Shown piece after piece: positions 58,221 to 64,000 of a DNA stretch of 64,000 nucleotides. A program made the position numbers and the translations under genes. This DNA comes from Tenodera sinensis (taxonomy: Eukaryota; Arthropoda; Insecta; Mantodea; Mantidae), in the NCBI GenBank assembly GCA_030765045.1, contig CM060963.1, positions 67,735,117-67,799,116 on the forward strand, given 5' to 3'. Position 1 is the first letter of the stretch. Each line of letters opens with the position of its first letter. The notes beneath the pieces are model-generated. The model saw only the letters and a list, made by a program, of their open reading frames with translations, made no database searches and was not told the DNA's origin.

Positions 58221-60955
58221 CATATAGTGAATGGTTTTTCTTAAGAACAACGTTACCTATCCCAAATCTGGATGTGGTCCATTGTAGATTGTGGTAGGAT
58301 CTACACATTTTTCCAGACATAGCATGATTCGTAGCAAAATGCAGTTTAGAAGATCATTTTTTTCTGTGTTCGCGGTTTTATAGTAAACAACCGTCAGTGA
58401 CTTGTGTCTCTGAATGAAAACTCTAAGAGCAGTTTCGGAATTTTGAACCTTCCTCTACCCAGTTTTATGTGGAATGTATTCGACTTTCAAGACATCCTTT
58501 CAAAAGATATGAAAGGTGCTTCTAACTTTTCAAGAAATTGCGGATTTTTATTGCTTTAAATGTATGAATGTGTAATCAAAGCCATTAGTCTTTAAGGAAG
58601 TAACCAAAATGCTTAGTTGTGTTTTATAAGTCGAATTTGATACTAAATAAATTACTGCTTTAGAATTATGCTGTTCTCTCCTACTCCTTCCATCTTTCTC
58701 AGTTTCTGTCCCATACTCTCTCACTCGCACATAAATCCTAGGCGTTTCCCTCCCTCTCTGCGTTCTTGGGAGATATTAGAAATAGCACGTGTATACCTAC
58801 AGAGGGATTCAGAAATACTTTTACAGAGTTTAAAGATGGTTTCCTTACATTGAAACAAGGGAAAAGTTCATACAAAGATATGGCCCAAATGCTTCGTTTT
58901 TGCATTATTAATCTATTAATAAAAGTTTATGTTCGTGAATTTCCATGTTCAACCAACGACTTCATTTATTTATGTTATCATTCGATATCTGATATAGATG
59001 ACGTGTTGTTTACATTTGTCATTTATGCATATGTAGTGAGTTTAATAAAAATGTAGCTACCAGTATGTGTTTAATATTTCCATTGTTTACATGCTACACG
59101 GTGAGTGTGTTTCACAGGTGAGACAGTGAAGATTTTGCGAGTACAGACATGTCTAGATGCAACAGAAGAACATTTTGAGTACCTAATAGCAATTTATCAC
59201 TTCGTAACAGATTGACAAGGTCAGATTAACGTGCCACTTCAAAATTCATTCATTTATAACATCTTGAATTTAACTAAATCGAAGGATTATGTGACACGTT
59301 TAAATGAAGCTTCATTGTTCAGTGTAAGGAACTCGCTGCCAAACTCTGTAAAGGCATTTTAAAATCATGCATAGCAAGGCTTTTTGTATGTATGTGTGTG
59401 TGCGCGTGCGTGTGTGTGTATGTGTGTGTGTTTTGTCGATAAGTGAACGTTTCTAAGGCGGGAGAAGGGGAATGGTAAACTGTGGGTTTAACTTTTGATG
59501 ATGTTTAATACTCTTAAATTACATATGACACCGTATCACTGGCTATACCTGAAACTAAATAATTCGGAAAGGAAATTTAGCAAGAAACGTTCCAGGTCTA
59601 AATTTAGGATAGTTCTGCCAGTTACGAGGGCTGAAGAAAATCTGGAAAAATCCCTCAGTCACAAGGAGCAATCCTAGTTGGTTTTGAACCACGTCAGTTA
59701 ATGGTTTAAGTTAACTGTTCATGAAATATCCTAAACCAGAAGTACCACTGCTTTTAGGATACTCAAGGAAAGCGAATTAAATGGATAGAAATAGGATTTC
59801 GGTTAGTGGATATTACCATAGGTGTAAGAAGCTTGTCGTTCGAGAAGAGCAAACTAAACAAGCCACTTTGCAGATTGAAAGATCCAGGGGGATAACTGAA
59901 GTCCGGCTTCTATGTAATGTTCCGAAGGAAGAAAGGTTTATCGCTTTCACACACTTTCCGGCAAACTTTGGAATGAGATTATCCAACAAAGAAGACGCCC
60001 AGCATCTTCGCCTACAGTAGCGGAGTTTCTTGGTTCCGGGAAAGAACCAGATGGATGCCATTTAAAGTTTTCAATTGTATTGACTCAAACTACTAGATAC
60101 GAGCTTATAAACCTCTGTTGTTTATCCATATTCATTTTATAAACAGAGAAAGTTCGCGTGCGCGCGCGTTTTGTGTGGAGGTATGTGTGATTGTGTTTGT
60201 GTGTGTGTGTGTGTGTGTCTGTGTATGTGTGCAAGGTATCTCAAAATCCATTCCACCTATTTTGATAATTAAAAAAATGTACTATGGTTTCTAAAGGGTA
60301 TGGCCTATAAACCACTAAAATTTCGTAAATTACTAACATATCAAAGAGAATAAAAGGAGTTTGAATTTGGGGTTATAGAAACGGGTTATTTCGGTTAATA
60401 TCCTTGGCCGTCCGAAGTATGCGAAAACTGACAGAAAATCGTGGGGTTAAGCCATAGAGGGAATCCGAATACACTTTATTTGTACAACAGAAAATTGGGT
60501 TTTAGTTGAGACTGCTGTGGGGTACAAAATATTTGTTAAAACTTGCCTTCGGATTGGAATGAGTCTGGAACACTGACAATATGGCGGCAGGCTGGCCCTC
60601 TGGTGCAATGATTGAATCTACTACTTTTCGACAATTCTTCAAAATTTCTGCGCTTTACAAATTTCTGGACTTCAGGAATTCATATAAAAGGGCATGGAAC
60701 GGAAAGTTGGCCTCACTTTCAATTCCTAATCGATAGGTTTACGGTGTCATATAAGAAGTGGAAATGGATTTATTTTGAAACGATTCTGGAGATGGAATAC
60801 TGTATAAGCAACCTCAACGCCAACTTCACAGCATGCCATGCGAAATAGGTATATCAGCAACACTCTTATTTATACACTATCAATTCGTTTCTTATTCCCA
60901 GTCCTGTTATCACTGCGTAGTACTATAGAGAGCACCAACGAACCCTCTACGTTTT
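58221..60955. other. No gene seen
   Basis: Short GT-rich runs at 59390-59432 and 60160-60232. Frames at 58766-59056 and 59781-60061 have no motif that I can name. Confidence 0.4.
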
Positions 60956-61144
60956 CTACCACGTATAGTAGCGTAATACATGTATTGTATTCTATCCAAA
61001 ATTTCGATGTCAAGATTCCACCGGAAATATGTTCTGAGGCCCCCATGAAACTACAAAAATTATTTTTGGAAAAAGGTCCGTGTGTCGGAGTGTGCCAGTG
61101 TATGTGAGGGTATATGTGTGTATGAGAGAGAGAGAGAGAGAGAG

Positions 61145-61211
<67 letters not shown>

Positions 61212-61935
61212 AGCAGCGTAACTTAAAAATGTAAAGTCGGTTGAAAACTAAAATTGGAATTTAAATTTAACATTTTTCAAGGATGCGAGATAAAGATTAT
61301 GAAGAACAATTCAACTATCCTAAACTACTCTTTACATGTAAAATGTTCCAAAAGTTTTGATTTTCTAAAAAATGGCTCTTAACGATTTTGATTAAAATGA
61401 CATGTTTGAGATATTTTTATGGCAAATTACATTTATATTTTGAATTTTCTGTCTATAATCCATATACTCCTGTTTATTGTTGATGATATTTTCATAACTG
61501 GTAAACCGTAAGAGATATCTAGATGAAATCTTATTGTACAAAAATGTAAATCTCATTAAAACACACAAGTTATGTCCAAGTGGAGTTTTTTGTTGTGAAA
61601 CATTTATATTGTTTGTTATTTGTAATACTTAATTTGCGAGATTTGTAATACTTAAGTTTTTCTCAAATGGAAGGTCGTTAATTCACCTTTTTATATCTTA
61701 GCCGCGTAAAGAGAACGGAATTTCAATGCCTTCATGAAGCAAATAGTTTTAAAAGATTTGACTATAGCTCAAAGCCTACTGTACTCCAAATTCCCCTTGC
61801 ACCTACAAGAGAATTAGCAATAAGGTAATTTCTGAAAATGTTTAACTCAACCACCATGAAGAAGATAGAGGAATAAGAGTTTGTAAGAATAGTTAGTACA
61901 AGAGTAGAGAAAGTCATGTGAGTGTAGTGGCTACT
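60956..61935 (+). repeat. R1, near full-length copy
   Basis: 'GTATTGTATTCTATCCAAAA', 'TTTCGATGTCAAGATTCCAC', 'GAAATATGTTCTGAGGCCCC', 'AAAAAGGTCCGTGTGTCGG', then a GA/GT microsatellite, 'AGCGTAACTTAAAAATGTAA', 'TAACGATTTTGATTAAAATG', 'CTGGTAAACCGTAAGAGATA', 'TCTCATTAAAACACACAAGT', 'CTCAAAGCCTACTGTACTCC' and the 3' edge 'AGAGAAAGTCATGTGAGTG'. Longest copy because of the microsatellite. Confidence 0.8.
61124..61209. repeat. (GA)n(GT)n microsatellite inside R1
   Basis: About 12 GA and 30 GT units at the R1 GT box. Confidence 0.95.
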
Positions 61936-63467
61936 GAAGTAGTCGACAGTCATCTCAGTTATTGTGTTCTCAACTGCTGTCATCATGTTATGTGCGTTTT
62001 ATGTACGTGCCACCCATTTAAAGCTGTTATTTGGAAGGTTCGCATATTTAAGAACTAACATTTTATTGTAACTGCTACGACAGGAACTCTTAAAAATGAC
62101 CGTTGCTTTTACGCCTCTAATTAGGGGATCGGAGAATAAAGACAATGCAGCGAACCACATTGTTGCTGTCAAGTAAAATAAATATGCATTTAAATTGTAT
62201 CAAAAACGGCATGCCTACGTAAAGTATACATTTGCTACGCATTGTTCAATTAATTTATATATTAAATGAATTTAGCCTAGTACCATTTACGTAACGGCCC
62301 TATTTAAAATTAGTCACAATCTGTATTTTTGTTAGTACGTATGTATATTCTTATACTGTTATTTACTTTACTGCAATTTTAAATTATTTTAAATATTATA
62401 TCATTTATATCAAGGAAATCCAAACATTACTGTTCCGAGTGAAAGGGAACTGAAATAAATAAATATGCGTGTATAACACCGATTATTTAATCTGGTTCCA
62501 ACCCATCCAATCTACAGCCGAGCAGCAGGTAAAACAGAGGCTGTCTTGCGACAGAGCAATTCGGCTCGTAAAAAATAGATGGGACTTTTCTGTCAATATC
62601 TCTCAGATCGCTATAACTCAAGTTCCAGACGAACTGTCTGCTTTGATCGAATTAAAAATTTATCGCTGCCCTCACAGGGTAGGTAAGCAAACATGTAGTT
62701 TAGAATATAATAAATAAATTAAAAATTTACTGTGAATAAAATCGGAATAAATATAATGGTACAATAGAGCAAAAGCTGTCACTCTACCAAAATTTCATAA
62801 AATAAAACAATGAAAATAACGGTACATCATCGGTTGGATTGCAACTGAAAATGTCATTACATGATCTCCCAGTGGCTAAAACTGCCATTGAGAAAGATTA
62901 AAATGAACTTCCAAAAGTACCAGCTGTCCATTTGCAGCATTCTGATTTAAACATAGGGACCTATTCAAGTTGATAGGGGTAAATTTTCCCGATTAACTTT
63001 TTCATATCTTTTTCTTTAAAATCATTGAAAATGCTTTAATGATATTGTCAAAACAAAAGTGACACAGGTAATGCATGTTCTTATACTGCATGCTAAAATG
63101 ACAGAGAATATTGAGCACCAAACATTTGAAACACCTGGAAATGTTTTAAAATGAATTGCAGAAAAATGAATTGTGTAGCTTACTTTTGTATCCATCTGTG
63201 CTTAAGAAATATACACATTTATAGAGGAATTGCACAATTTTCTTTGCAAGAAAGGTACTCTGATGAATAAGAATTTTCAGATTTACAATTCAGGAATATT
63301 TTATTTCCAGGCTTTTAAAATTGAGGCCCTTTCTTATGTCTTCGCAAACTTTGAGTTGATTAAAATTATTTTGCCAAAACTTTTAGTTAAGCATAAAATA
63401 ATTAAACCCCAGCGCAAGAGCTGTTACCGGATCAAGACCTACCACCCGACCGCTGCGTTCCCCACCT
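61936..63467. other. No gene seen
   Basis: AT-rich; the 125-codon frame at 63230-63607 runs half through unique DNA and half through an S3 SINE, so it is not a gene. Confidence 0.4.
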
Positions 63468-63718
63468 GTGCCCACTACAGGCGTCAGGATGCAGGACTGG
63501 AGAGTGGGACGTGGTCAGCACCTCGGGCCTTCCCGGCTGGTTATACGGTGTTCGCGATTAGAGGCCGCTACTTCTTTGGCACCTCAATTGGCCCCTCAGG
63601 AACCTAACGAGGCTGAGTGCACCCCGGACCAGGTCTCCCAGCGGAAGAAAATCCCCACGCCGGTACCGGGAATCGAATCCGGGTCTCCCGCTTAGTAAGA
63701 GGCAGCGCTACCACAGTG
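63468..63718 (-). mobile_element. S3 tRNA-headed SINE, full length
   Basis: Minus-strand head at 63640-63718: an A-box region GTGGTAGCGCTGCCTCTTAC and a B box GGATTCGATTCCCGG. Then 'GGGGATTTTCTTCCGCTGGG', 'GGTCCGGGGTGCACTCAGCC', 'TCGTTAGGTTCCTGAGGGGC', 'AAGAAGTAGCGGCCTC' and 'GCTGACCACGTCCCACTCTC'. The 3' end is near 'CCTGTAGTGGGCAC'. Possible 7-bp flanking repeat TAATTAA, weak. Confidence 0.82.
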
Positions 63719-63964
63719 TTAATTAAGTATATGTCTATGATAGTTGTACATTTTTCCTTAAACAAAATGTAGTCATTTTGTCTATTTTGTCTTTAGTTTG
63801 TTCATCAACCGCCAGGCATTAGCGTCCTGAGGGTGACGTCACCGTCACTGTGTAGTTGATCCACCTCCTCACATTTTCTGGATGGGAGTCGTGTCAGTGA
63901 AGTCTTCAGGTCTGCTTATTAACTTAGTCTTGATGGCAGCCTTATTTCATTTTCTTCGACTTTC
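63719..63964. other. No gene seen
   Basis: Short spacer leading into the retroelement tail at the window edge. Confidence 0.35.
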
Positions 63965-64000
63965 TTTTGAGGGGCCCTAATGACCAAGTTGTCGACGGGC
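63965..64000 (+). repeat. Start of the retroelement tail also seen at 3017-3094
   Basis: GAGGGGCCCTAATGACCAAG then TTGTCGACGGGC, cut by the window edge. It matches the minus strand of 3055-3094, where TTAAACCCTAA and a TCAC tail follow. Confidence 0.55.

Noticed and set aside
63230..63607. 125-codon frame near the right edge
   Set aside because: The second half is antisense S3 SINE, so the frame is a chance fusion.

Overview
This is eukaryotic DNA, AT-rich and almost entirely made of transposable-element remains and simple repeats. I see no convincing host gene, no rRNA or functional tRNA gene, no operon and no CRISPR. The repertoire is a THAP-domain P-superfamily transposon, RTE-like and jockey-like LINE fragments, several tRNA-headed SINE families with target-site duplications (TSDs), and very long AAT arrays. 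It fits a repeat-rich arthropod genome, most likely a large insect genome. I cannot name the species. Names used below are local labels: R1-R3 are unclassified dispersed repeats, S1-S5 are tRNA-like SINE families.

The best system is at about 31.8-36.0 kb, where three insertions sit inside one another. An LTR-like repeat is split by an S1 SINE (10-bp TSD at 32232-32241 and 35956-35965). That SINE is split in its tRNA-like B box by a 3.33-kb P-like transposon (32557-35888) with inverted termini and a 10-bp direct repeat. The transposon encodes an N-terminal THAP zinc finger and an RNase-H-like catalytic domain, now broken by a lost start codon, two stops and three frame changes.

The commonest component is R1, an unclassified repeat of about 0.7-0.95 kb with at least 15 full or partial copies on both strands from 2.3 to 61.9 kb. 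It carries a GT-rich box at a fixed position, and several copies have grown a microsatellite there. R2 (about 0.45 kb) occurs three times in one orientation at 8.0, 14.2 and 18.5 kb. R3 is an inverted pair at 53.3 and 58.0 kb. A promoter-bearing LTR-like family has copies at 27.1, 30.6 (reverse) and 31.85 kb; one is followed by a tRNA-Leu-like primer-binding site.

LINE remnants: an RTE-like element at 16.5-18.4 kb, interrupted by an S2 SINE with a perfect 14-bp TSD and ending in a GAT tail; C-terminal pieces of related reverse transcriptases at 4.7, 29.1 and 38.2 kb; a jockey-clade reverse transcriptase with a long intact frame at 47.7-49.0 kb; and a second jockey-like piece on the minus strand at 52.1-52.6 kb. 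Other stretches are AT-rich DNA in which I can name nothing. Boundaries of old repeats were read by eye and are approximate unless a TSD fixes them.
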